From: Anaspis maculata
Lineage: Eukaryota; Arthropoda; Insecta; Coleoptera; Scraptiidae
NCBI GenBank assembly: GCA_949128115.1
Contig: OX421961.1
Span: 121,213,050 to 121,277,049 of the forward strand
Length of the DNA: 64,000 nt
Direction: 5' to 3'
Part shown: positions 48,837-59,563 of the stretch, piece after piece
How positions within the stretch are numbered: position 1 is the stretch's first letter
Layout of the letters: the number at the start of each line of letters is the position of its first letter
Position numbers and translations under genes: made by a program
The notes under the pieces: model-generated
The model's database searches: none
Told to the model about the DNA's origin: nothing
The model's input: only the letters and a program-made list of their open reading frames with translations

Positions 48837-48925
48837 GGGAGTTGGCGATTTTACGTAACGTACGACGCAACGCAACGTAGAACGTGAAAATTCCCCTGTT
48901 ACTAAGGAATCCACGCAATCTCCCC
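48837..48925. mobile_element. Short MITE (GGGAGTT ends) with ATTA target duplication
   Basis: It begins GGGAGTTGGCG and ends CGCAATCTCCCC, and is bordered by ATTA at 48833-48836 and 48926-48929. The inside words CGTAACGTACGACGCAACG and GTGAAAATTCCCCTGTTAC are shared with the 25836-25984 element. It splits one unit of the ~130-bp array exactly. Confidence 0.85.
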
Positions 48926-50168
48926 ATTAGTTGACAGATTTTCCGCACCATTTTACGGGAAAAACGTGAGAAATATGACTCGATTGTCAACTCTGGTGCT
49001 TCTTCTGTCACAGCTGTCAAAAGTATAGGGTTGCCACTAGAGGAACTGAGCACATCAATTATTAGTTTATTTCGCCATTTTACCGAAAAAGCGTGAAAAA
49101 ATACGATTCGGTTGTCAAGTCTGGGTGGTTTTGGATTTTGATATCATAACTGTCAAAAGTAGTTGAATTGGATTCAGACTTTGGTTTTTAGGCCCAGTTT
49201 TTCATCTTCTACATTGTGTCATATTTTTTTCATTGAGTCTAGAATTTTTGTGAGTTTTTCCAAAGAACCATTTCATTAACAGGACTGTCGCGTAACTTCG
49301 GACGTGGGACGTGGTTCACGGCTTAACTAGAAGAGCTAATAATTGATCTCAAAGATTTTCTAGTGGAGCATTCAATTTCAATTCTCTACAACTTAGTCGC
49401 TCACAATTTTCGGATATCTTTGGTCGTTCTCGCAGCATTCAAGAAGGAAGGTCACGCGGACAGTTTTTCCAGTTTCCTAAACCGGCGCGCAACTTTGACT
49501 GCGAATAACGACTGAACTTTAGAAGTTAGACATATGCTCTCCTGGACTTCTTTGTAGATTATTGAATTCCCTGCAACTTTGTCTCCGACAGTTTTCACAC
49601 ACCTCTCACCGTTCCCTCACTGTTCCAGAAAGAAGACCGCGGCGCATGTTTTTCCATCTTCTCCATTTTTTTTCCATGGTTCCCGAGATGGCTGGAAATG
49701 AAACTTTGGTTTTTCTTAGTCAGTTTTTCATCCTCTACATCGCCATTTTTTTTATCCTGCCCCTAATTAGTTCCAACTTTGCCATAAAAGTCGCCTCATT
49801 TTACTGGACTAATTGCCACATTTAGGAATCAAGTAATAGCAATGCAGTCGCCCCTCTGGCGTTGATTCAATAATAATTAATTAGTAGCCCCAAGAAATTT
49901 GGGAATAACATTATGGAGACCGTATGGGTTTAGGTCACACATAGTCTGTGACGTAAAACAATACAAAAAATTGCTGTGTTTATACAGAGCAAAGGCAGTA
50001 GCTGAGTTATAATGATTTTTCAAAAGATGGCATCATTGATGAAAAAAAAATCGGAATGGTATAATAATTGTTCTTCCTGATGTCTTATGAATATTTACAA
50101 TATTTACATCAATGAAAGTACTTACTGGAGCATTTACTGAAACAAAGAAAACTTCTGCTTTTTTCCAG

Positions 50169-50473
50169 ACTCGGGTTCCGAGAGCGGATCGCACAAAGGC
50201 GGCGGCGGCGGGATGCGGAAGGGCGGCGGCGGCGGCGGAGGGGGCGGCAGCGACGGAAAACCGACGCGGGTGCGCACCGTCCTGAACGAAAAACAACTGC
50301 ACACGCTGAGGACATGCTACGCGGCCAATCCCCGTCCCGACGCTCTCATGAAGGAGCAGCTGGTGGAGATGACGGGGCTGTCGCCGAGAGTCATTAGGGT
50401 CTGGTTCCAGAACAAACGGTGCAAAGACAAGAAAAAGACGATCCTCATGAAACAGCAGATGCAGCAAGAGAAG
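50169..50473 (+). CDS. tup: Islet factor, homeodomain exon
   Basis: The acceptor is TTTTTTCCAG and the donor AAG|GTTGGT. It enters in phase 1 and leaves in phase 0, completing D168 and encoding residues 169-269. After SGSESGSHK come Gly runs of five and nine residues (about 178-194), then the homeodomain at about 200-259. Helix 3 contains [16 protein letters not shown]. The segment [20 protein letters not shown] and the rest of the homeodomain match vertebrate ISL1 almost residue for residue. The homeodomain binds TAAT-type sites. A Gln/Met-rich tail (MKQQMQQEK) ends the exon. An alternative GT four bases downstream exists, but only the first keeps the reading frame with the next exon. Confidence 0.98.
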
Positions 50474-51007
50474 GTTGGTATCTTGTTTTTCTCTTTGTAA
50501 ACAACACTGTAATATGTGAAATAAAATATGAATAGTTACTAATATTATGGTAGGTATACGTATAGAAGGTAGAAAAGGCTGCATATTCAATAATTTGTGT
50601 AGGTAATATAGGGATTTTTTTTAATGATAAATGGTAGCAATTCTGCAAGAGTTGACCATAGGATAACCTTTAAATTTTCAAGTGTTATACCGACTGATCA
50701 CCTAGTAACGGTCAGAAACCATTTTGATTGGTTAATTTTTTTGTTCAACTGTTTTCAAGTTTCAACATGTTGATACAAAATTATTGGGCCTAATGTTGGT
50801 TTTGAACCCGCATGCAAATGTCGCCAAATTTACTGCTGTATATTTTTTCGTCAATCAAATCTTATCTATATATTTCAACTCAACATCTGAAAATGATCGA
50901 TCAGTTAAGTATAAACAATTTTCAACAACACAAATGTACATTTCCAAGCTTCGTTTCACTGCGGGAGAAATAAAAAAATAAGTCCAGAAGCTTCGCTATG
51001 ACTCCGG

Positions 51008-51076
51008 CAAGCTCTTGAACGGCTCATCCACCAATGATCGCATGGGTTTGTAGTTCACTCCTCTGTAGGAGTCTCT
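51008..51076 (+). repeat. Core-element copy 5 (most diverged)
   Basis: The core at 51021-51076 reads GGCTCATCCACCAATG, then GGGTTTGTAGTTCACTC, then GGAGTCTCT. Upstream GGCAAGCTCTTGAAC matches the copy at 43788. Confidence 0.6.
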
Positions 51077-52988
51077 GAGTTTGTAGCTTGTTTCCGGGTC
51101 GGACGAATATCGAAACAATCTTAATTTGTTGAATTGATCTCTTAAACTTATAACAACACTATGTATGATCTACAGATGTCCCAACTTTAACTTCAGTAAC
51201 TTTGAGGGTAGAGATCATCGAAAATTTCATCTTCCTTGTGAAAACATACCTCTCAAACGTTTATTAACGTCGATACATTATACTTTCACACTTCAACTAT
51301 GTATATTTTGTCTAAAAATCTTTGCTTTCTTAGTGATCTGTGATTTCAGAATATTCTTAGGTACAGGGTGTTCATGCGATAATTCTCGTCCTGCTGGAGG
51401 CTTCTTCGCAATGATTTGAAGAATGGAGAATTTGCCGTGAACCACCAACTTCAACTTATTTTTAGAACTAAAAGTTCGGAACGAAACTCACACAATTAGT
51501 CAAAAAAAAAAATCAACCCGGAATCGTCTCTTAAATTTGATTACAGAGGTTTAAGATCATCCTGTACAGTCAATAGTTGGAACATACTAGCAATAAATGG
51601 CCCACAAAAAAAAATCTCCACATTGTTCTCTTCCTGAACACTCTTGATCTGAATGTTCACAAAAAAAAACTCCTTCCCACAGCGCCTCCCTCCTTGAACA
51701 ATCTTGGTCACGGCACCACTTTTGTTACACGCACGTCGACGATGACATGGAGGCATCCAGAGGCCAGAAAATCCAGCATCCAAAAAAAATCTTTTTTTGT
51801 CAAAATATTCATTTTAACAACGACCAACAAAACAAATATTGTCACTTTATTGTTATACATACAAGGTGATTTATGATACGACAAAGCTTAATGGTATAGA
51901 TATAGGACTTCAAGCCGAAAACAGGTCGGAAAGACTTTTTTTGTCATCTTTCAAGCCGAGTCCATATGAAAAAGGCTTTTTTTGGTCATCGGTTACGAAA
52001 AAGGAGTGTTCTCTAGTTTTGGGCTCAAATTGTAAAAAGCGATTTTTTTTATGGTTTAATATAATTCAATGAAATTAGGCAGCAATACTCCTCTATACTA
52101 GGACTTTTCAAGTCGGCTTAGAGCTCAAAAGAAAATCCAGGACCGTAGGTACTTGAATGAAATTGAAGTGCATTCTTTTTCTGATAGAAAAGCATATTCT
52201 TTCATCGTCTTTTGGAAAAATAACAATTCAGAAAAAAGCTTTGAGAATGTCTACTTCAATTGTACGGCATGCACGCTTGGAACGACCGGTTGGTTCTACA
52301 AGAGCAGGCAAAAGTTGGATTTGGTGATTTGGTGGTTGAATATTCAACTTTGCGGGTAGTAATCCTCCTAATATTTGAAAAACTCCTTATAATCGAATCA
52401 GAGAGTTGTAATTCATTCTCTTGCGTCATTTGCAAAAAACTCCAGGATTGGACTTGAAAATTTTCACGCAAAATTTCCACTATTTTTTTCAAGTTCGAAA
52501 ATGGATGATTTCTGAAACAATGTTGTTCGTCAATGTTTGAGCAAAAATTGCTAGGAGATGAATTCAAATACCGTTTGCAAAGATTAGGGAAAACATGGCC
52601 GCCCTAGTTGAAAACTTAGTTATCAACTTATTTTGATCTTTTTTGTTGAACCGGTCAAAATGTGCCGTGCGGTTTGGAAAGCCTTTCTTATAGCATTTTT
52701 CTCTGCTTTCTGACTTTGATGGCGCTCATTCCAAAAGACGATCAGAACAATAATACTTTTCTTGTCAAAAACCGCAAAAAAAAAACAATTTATATCAGCT
52801 CTTGTGCAGCGAAAAATGCAAGGCTATGACTTTGAATTTTTTTAAACTTTGGGCAAATTATGAGCTGCTCAATTAAAAATTTTCTTACAAAATCAAAATT
52901 TTCCTGCTCTTCTCGAACCGGTCAAAGTGCGCGGTACGATTTAAGAAGCTTACAAACTTACGAGAACATGAGGTACTTCACCATTCTA

Positions 52989-53135
52989 ACCTCTGGTTCC
53001 ACCAAACTTTTATCAACGCGATAACTTTATCACTCTCATAGTAACTAAGCAACTGGCCATCCTATTGGCTGGTGTATAGCAACTTTCAGCGTGATAGATT
53101 TAATCCGCTCGTAAAGTTTTGGTGGAACCGGAGGT
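52989..53135. mobile_element. MITE, same family as 36154-36621, uninterrupted
   Basis: The ends are ACCTCTGGTTCCACCAAA and TTTGGTGGAACCGGAGGT. The interior CTCATAGTAACTAAGCAACT resembles the CATAGTTACCATGCAAC arm of the other copy. It shows what that element looked like before the nested insertions. Confidence 0.8.
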
Positions 53136-53249
53136 GAGATTCACAAATGATAGTTCGGATTACAGAATAAGTACAAGAGTTATGGAATTCGGATCATGCA
53201 TATCATTTTACTACTATTGGGGGTGTTTGGATAACCTATAGAAGGTTCA

Positions 53250-54700
53250 GATCATCCATACATTTACATTACTGTGTTGTAATTTGACCACAATTTTAAA
53301 AAAATGGGGCACTTTTCCTTTACGTGGTGGCTCCATCACAACATGCACAACCGAATACACGAATACACGAAAAATAAATATAATTTCATCTCTGATGTCA
53401 AAACAAGTTGCAACAACCACGTCAAAGCTGTCGTCTGCCAGCCGTCTGCTGTCAAAGATCGCCACAAGACGCGTTCTTATTTTCACCACCATGGGTTCTG
53501 CGTGTGTCCTACGCATTGACAGTCAAGGTCATGCACATAGCCCATAGGCAAAACTGATTGTACAGGGCGACGTGTTCCATGCACCTGCATGGTGTTGACA
53601 CTGTTGACAATTATTTCCTCAAAGAAATTTTTGATCAAGGACGAAGTTTGTAATTGTAAATGGAATAAATACTATGGTCGCTGCTCGACTTTGGATGGAA
53701 TTCAGAAACAACACTGGCCTTAAATGTCCTTTTGACATGCTCCATCCATATAAGTGAATATAATATTGTAAACATGTCAGTGGAATATCTTACATCTTTT
53801 AGGTCCGTTGAGTCTGATTGTACACAACACGTCACTGCCATTTTTTCACCGCGATTTTTTGCTTGTCGACTTGTTTACGCTTTACTTAAGTGACGTTAAC
53901 TGCTATTACTGATGACAAATGAAAGAGAAATGACAATAACAAAGTTGAGGTTATGTACGTTTAAAATGACACTAGTGATAGCTGGGGTGCAAATGACACG
54001 AGTGCTATTAGTTCAGGCGTTTGCCACTATAGTTTCCCATTGGCCAGCACGTTTTTCGGACTGCATTAATTGCTGTCAAACACATACCTACAGGATAGAC
54101 GATAGGCTGCAGCATCAACTGCATGCCAAGGAAAAGCAGTCTGAAATTTTGGATAGTCTTGAAACGCACCGAGGAAGGAATGTCTGGCTCTGTCTCAATT
54201 TTTTTCACTAAGACGTATTCGACAGTCACTCAATAAGAGAAAGAGCAATCAGGAGGGCTATGGGTAGACCCAAGAAACCATCAACTTTTACAGTGATGGT
54301 AAAGCGCCAAGTTGTGTTGAAAATTTTTAAATTTAGGTTAAATTGCAATATTTACTTCCGAATTTTTTTCTCAGGTCTAATTGACGTTTTAAAAATTGGT
54401 TTTCGGTTTAATTTATGAAGAATTCCTCATTCCATCAAAGGCAATGGGCTATGCGCGTGACCTTGAGCGGTCAACGCTTAGGACGTACAGAGCCCATGGT
54501 GGTGGAAATAAGAGATTCTTGTTGTACTTCTTTGACAGCAGAGAAGAGAGCTTTGACATGGTTGCAATGGTTGCATGGTTACTTGTTTTGACATTTATTT
54601 CAAGTGAATCGTTTGTTGTGATGGGCAACCGCAAAATGGTCGACAGTTTGGTTGACGGTTGACAAAATGACAGCAGCGAAAACTGACGTTTTTTTGTCGG
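53250..54700. repeat. Diverged inverted repeat, ~280-bp arms
   Basis: The left arm is about 53284-53560 and the right arm about 54430-54700. On the minus strand the left arm holds CCTATGGGCTATG, GCATGACCTTGA, CCCATGGTGGTG, TTTGACAGCAGA and TTGTTTTGACAT. The right arm has the same words in the same order on the plus strand. Matches are broken by many changes, so the element is old. Confidence 0.65.
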
Positions 54701-55961
54701 CACAAGCGCCACCTAGTGAGAGACTCGTCAACTAAATCGAGTCCAACAAGAGCTTCACATTTCGCCACGGCGCTACATTATTGATTTATAGATAAATAGA
54801 TTTATAGATCACGCTGTATTTAATAGACGTTCGATGTACACTCAGTGGTTGATAATTTATATTGATTAGCCTATCACAAACACTTCCCCAAAACCACTTT
54901 GAATAATGGAAATAAAAAGAACCGCGGGATCTCACCCCTCCTCCATATCTTCACAAATAGACGTCATTAATTTTTTCAAATATTTTTTCCTTATATTCTT
55001 GAGTGGATTCCATATCGTTCTGAACTCGAAATGCGATACTTTAAGACCCCCTGTTGAGTTGTTAGTCCTTGTTAAATTTAATTCGTGCGGTATGATCAAT
55101 AAATCGAAGATATTTTCGAATCGAAACCGATCTCGCAAATATAACGAGTGCAGCGCTAGATTCAAAAGTATCATCAATAATAATATTGAATATAATTACT
55201 AATGACTATAATAAAATTTTAAAGATCTTTGGTTAGATTTATAATACCACTATTATAAAACTGGTCCTAATTGGCGGATGCGCCGGAGAGCACTTTCAAT
55301 AGAATCATTAAAAGGTTGGTCGATATTAGGCTCACTTCCAGTTTGAATTTAAACTCGGTTTGATTATATTACTGTAGAAATAATTGTTGCAACAACAACA
55401 ATTAAACCTTATGGAAATCGGAGCAACTTTGAAGTTAAAGCCGAACTGAACAACTGGGCTTTGATTATTTACATTAGACCAATAATTAACAATGGATTCA
55501 AGTTATTCAACAATGCGTAAAATATAAAAAAGAATTCTATACCTACAGTTTGAAAAAAGACTCTGCTGGCTTGAAGCTTAAAACGTGAAAAATTTGAAAT
55601 TTTGTAATAATAGACAAATATGGCGGATGCGCTGCATCTCAAGCTTTGCAACTTCGTCATTTCTCAACCGATTTTTACGATTTTCACCGCGTTTTGCTCG
55701 TAAAAGTACGAGAAATCACCGCGGCGCTTCTCGAAATGACCCCGGGGCCCCAGGGGTGCCAACTTTCCCGGCAGAAGAGTTCGAAAACCGGTCGCGCGCG
55801 GGCAAACAACAACAAAAAATCCTCGATGATGGAAATCGATGCCACCGGCTGCGAGTTCATGTGTGTGGCTATGGTGACGACGATTGGTTGGCGGTGAGGG
55901 GCGGTGCGCGAGCCGCAGACCCAGCTGATAAGAAACGCCTCCTGAGATTTACGGCGTGAAC

Positions 55962-55986
55962 ATACACACACACACACACACATGCA
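55962..55986 (+). repeat. (CA)n microsatellite
   Basis: A run of CA dinucleotides in a GC-rich intronic patch is followed by a G/A-rich purine tract to about 56100. Confidence 0.9.
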
Positions 55987-57177
55987 CACAACGAGCAGAC
56001 TTTTCGAGGGGGGCGGGAGGGGAGGCAGAGGGAGACCCGAAGGGAGGAAGCGAGAGGAAGAGGGAAAGGAAAAGCTAGAGAGGAGGAGGCAGCCAGGCGG
56101 CGGCATTCGATACCAGATGGGGCAATCTGTTGGGATATACGCGCCGCGTAATCAATAACACGTTTTGTGTGTGGAACTGGCGCGGAACACAGCCAGAAAT
56201 GATGTGGATAAATCAAAGAGTTGTTTCGCGGAAACGCGTTTTCATTAGCTTTCGGGGAAGTACACGAATTTATTTGCACACAGCGTCGATTGAACGAGCA
56301 ACTGTAGCGCCTCCGCCATTTTTAGCGTAATTCTAAAGCACACCAGAACTGTAAAGGGGGGAAACAAACGGCCAAATTCTACGGAGTGTAATAACCTTTT
56401 TCGATAAGCACCTATATGGAAGAGGAGACGGTATTCGAGACAGAGGACTTTTGTTATCAGTTGAAAACATGTCGTGCTACAAGCAAACGTCATAAATTAC
56501 AAGAAAAAATCAAGACGCCGACTACAAGAAATACCTCTTTCTTCCATCAGTCCTGTTCAAGGCTGAAAAAACTAGTTTGACACGAATAAAATCATGTATG
56601 TACAACGGAGAGCCACTTCTTCAGAAGATCCACAAGAACCAGCCCAGCTCTCGTCGAGTTACCATTAATATTGCCGTCGGCTTCCTTCCAATATGCAAGC
56701 TTATCAACTTATTGTGTTGAGTATTGAGTGTACCGAATTAAAACAATTATTGTTGTTATAAAAAGTATATGAATCACTGGAATCGTTTCGAATTTCGAAT
56801 CTGCTCACATGATTTACGAAGATGTAAAATCACACGCACTAACGAGTACTGCATAGTGCATACAACTATACATTTACAATGCACAAATGACTATCTTACT
56901 ATCACTTCAATTATTCGCGCTTCGGTCTCCTCTCGCAGTGTTCACATACCTAATTCGCGTTTCTTGAATCCAAGAAATCGCTATTCTTCCATAATTTGCC
57001 AACGCAGATTTCACAATGACCTCGTGCATCTTTCCGGAAGGCCCTCGAAGGCTCTCGCCGCGACCAAGTTGCAATTTTGACATATCCCAGTATTCCCTTC
57101 CCAGTAGAATTAGATATATTCTGTTGCTCTAATCGCAACAGCTTTTGAAAAGTCCAATTGCTTTGCGATGAATCCAT

Positions 57178-57244
57178 CAAGCTTTCGATATGGCTCCTCC
57201 GCCAAATATACAGGTTTGTGGCTTATCCCTCAGTTGGAGTTTCC
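57178..57244 (+). repeat. Core-element copy 6
   Basis: The core at 57192-57244 reads GGCTCCTCCGCCAAATATAC, then GGTTTGTGGCTTATCCC, and ends with GGAGTTTCC. Upstream ATCAAGCTTTCG agrees with other copies. Confidence 0.75.
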
Positions 57245-58222
57245 CAGTGAATATTCCAATAAATCCAATGAAAGATTCGTGAGCATTCACTATTTTTATT
57301 AACATTTCAGTATTAGCATTTGGCCCCTAGAGTCAAAAATGTATAGACAGAAGGGGCAAATACTGACCAGTTCTCTACGTAGCGCCGGTGTAGCTGGAGT
57401 ATAGTTCAAAAATGACATACAAATGTTACTATACTGCCAAAGTAGTCAAATTTATTTCATGAACACGGACCTGACACTTCACTTGACAAGATTAAAACGA
57501 GGTTAGAGGAAAAAACCGACCAACACTCATATTGACACTATTTCACCTGAAATTTTGGAATTTTGCTGGGAATATTTTCCTCGTTTCAAAAGCTATGTGG
57601 AGAAATCGATTTCAAAAGTTCAATTTGAACACCCTGTAACTTTTTAACGAAGCATTTTAAGACCTCGAAGTTATATTTTTCCGGGTCAATTTTTATGAGG
57701 AAACTCGCCTAGAAGTTTGTAACCGTAATTGCGAATCACCCTATTTACTCTAGATTTTTTGCCTTACCATATCATGATAATATATGGGATATTTTGATTT
57801 GATATATCGAAATTTTGTTCATCCCAACTTAGCATCAGCATGGCTGGGTATAGCTTCCCAGGCTACTTATTGACAATCATGTTATACGTCAGACGCAAAC
57901 GTCAAACGTCAAATGGATGGTTTTGGAACAGGAATAGGAAACTTTGAGATGGACCTATACACCTATTCCGTCGGGAAATCATGGACCGAATGCGCAGGCA
58001 ATATAACTATATTCAAAATTGAGGTTGGCAATTCTGATAGGCATCGGCGCATATTATCTATTCTGTCAATGTCAACTGTCAATTTCAGAGTACCAATTAT
58101 GTCCAAACCCCAAGCAAAATTTCCTCATGTAACCGGCGCACGCAGCGGGTTTACGAGTTGATATCGCGGTATTCGCGGTGGGATAGATGTATTTATTCGA
58201 ATACTTATTTATTTATTGATTA

Positions 58223-58411
58223 ATTTATTCAATTGTCTTATTTTACGAGGCGACATTTAGCTGCTCTACCATGCAACCTCGGGGACAGCACAAAACATTC
58301 ATGGATGAAGCAGGATTCGAACCCACACAGGGCAGCGCGAATTGTTTGGCTTGCCACCACCTATACCACTCGGCCATCACTGCTCCACTCGGCCACCACT
58401 GCTCCGAATTG
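58223..58411 (-). mobile_element. tRNA-derived SINE with perfect B box
   Basis: On the minus strand an A-box-like TGGCCGAGTGGTATAG lies at 58361-58376 and a perfect B box GGTTCGAATCC at 58313-58323, 38 bp apart. The A-box motif resembles that of Ser/Leu-type tRNAs. The 5' end carries a ~20-bp duplication of its own head. TATTGATTA borders it at 58214-58222 and 58412-58420, a likely 9-bp target duplication. The B-box distance and the lack of a full cloverleaf argue against a working tRNA gene. Confidence 0.75.
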
Positions 58412-58579
58412 TATTGATTATAGCAATTGAAAAATAGTAAGGGAGAGGGAGACACACACAGGGAGCATTTTAGTACAATTCCAAATTTTTCGACAAAAAC
58501 TGAAAATGGAAAAGGCCAGCATGTTATAAAAAAATGTCGCCGGGCTGGTGACTTTTCAGAAAGCCTGACTTTTGTTGAT

Positions 58580-59110
58580 TGATTTTTTATTAAAAAGCAA
58601 TGAGGACAAAATAAATTCTATTTTCAATTGCTTCCGCCATCTTGGATTTTGACATGCACGTCATTTTCTCATATCAAAAAGATAGTCTGTCCAATTGGCT
58701 AGCCATTGATACCAAATTTGTGAAAATCGGTTGAGAAATGACCAAATGGCGGATTGACGGGCAGGATACCTACATTTGGATCAATTATGCAAAAACGAAA
58801 AAAACGGAAAGTAGGCTTCGTTTCAACTCGCAATAGCTCCTCAGCAGATGACGCGATTTTATTGGTTGTGGTCTTGAATTGACAAGAAAGGTCTATTCCT
58901 CCATAATACATTAATGGTTTTGACTTTCTGGTAACTTTCAATAAAAAGCAACGAGAACAAAAGAAGGCCTGTTTTCAATTGTTTCTGCCATCTTGAATTT
59001 TGATATGTCGGCCATTTTGAAACACGCAAAATGATAGCCTTTTCAATTGGCTATCCAATGCCGAAAAGTTTGATAAAATCGGTGGCGGAATAAAAATTTT
59101 AGAAGGAAAA
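58580..59110. repeat. Direct repeat pair, ~350-bp spacing
   Basis: The block AATAAAAAGCAAYGAGRACAAA, then TTTTCAATTG, CYGCCATCTTG and TTTTGATATG/TTTTGACATG recurs at about 58590 and 58940. Both continue through CAATTGGCTANCCA and AAAATCGGT. The sequence between them is single-copy. Confidence 0.7.
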
Positions 59111-59183
59111 ATTCCGAGCACGGTTTTTTATGGCCCATCCGGTACTTGGAATTATATCGCAGGTACTTCGCTTGTTTCGCACT

Positions 59184-59563
59184 TGTTACCACTTCGCATT
59201 CCAATTCAATACTGCCGCGAGCTGCCGGCTGACGCCTTATACGTATAAGGCCTCCGAATAGTGTTCCCGAACTTTCTGTCTACTTCCAGCAAAGTCCATA
59301 GTGGTCCGGCATATGCGGTTTCTAGACCATTCCTGAATAATCATACACATTACCTGTATAATTCTGCCGGGCTCTGGAACGGCGCCTCTGTCAAAATGGA
59401 CAGATGTGCTCTGATCAGGCATTCGGTCTCCATTCAGTTTCACATACACGAACGCTCTGGAATGCACCAGATCGCTCCAGACTTCTACACTGCGATCTAA
59501 TGGATGGAAGAATCTAGAAAGATCGAGTGTTTACCAATATGTACGGGATCGCAGCTCGTAACA
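59184..59563 (-). mobile_element. LTR relative of 23323-23839, shortened
   Basis: Read on the minus strand it starts TGTTACGAGCTGCGATCCCG and follows the solo LTR through its R-like AGTATTGAATTGG at about 59202. It then jumps to a short GTGGTAACA end at 59184. The TATA region reads CTTATACGTATAAGG in place of CTTATATAAGG. No matching target duplication was found, so it is an internally shortened or truncated copy. Confidence 0.8.

Larger units (their letters stand above)
46385..49170. repeat. Degenerate ~130-bp tandem array in three blocks
   Basis: Units read roughly GGGTTGCCAACTCGAGAA, then TTGAACACATTAGTTGACAG, then CATTTTACCGGAAAAGCGTG, then ATACGATTCGATTGTCAAG, then CTGTCAAAAGTA. Six units lie in 46385-47110, two in 47850-48020 and four in 48610-49170. 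One unit near 48837 holds a MITE. Sequences between the blocks, including the right arm 47322-47536, interrupt the array. Antisense frames such as 47478-47963 are by-products. Confidence 0.8.
35824..50168 (+). other. tup intron (14.3 kb) between LIM2 and homeodomain exons
   Basis: It is bounded by GTATGT and TTTTTCCAG. It holds the nested MITEs, a 1.7-kb foldback, two degenerate arrays, an (AT)n tract and core-element copies 3 and 4. Stretches 37000-37540, 41640-43780 and 43870-44900 show no gene. The patch 44580-44790 is GC-richer and looks unlike the repeats. Confidence 0.9.

Noticed and set aside
50474..50500. Extension of the homeodomain exon to the stop at 50498
   Set aside because: The frame is open past 50473 for eight codons, but the donor at 50474 joins in phase with the conserved next exon. 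An intron-retained end is possible but unsupported.
50033..50590. 185-codon minus-strand frame
   Set aside because: It is the antisense shadow of the homeodomain exon.
7403..57244. Self-cleaving ribozyme (hammerhead or twister) in the core element
   Set aside because: The core lacks the hammerhead CTGATGA and GAAA blocks and I cannot fit a twister core; only a short terminal stem is seen.
58313..58376. tRNA-Ser/Leu gene on the minus strand
   Set aside because: A perfect B box exists, but the acceptor stem and anticodon arm are not supported; it is a SINE head.
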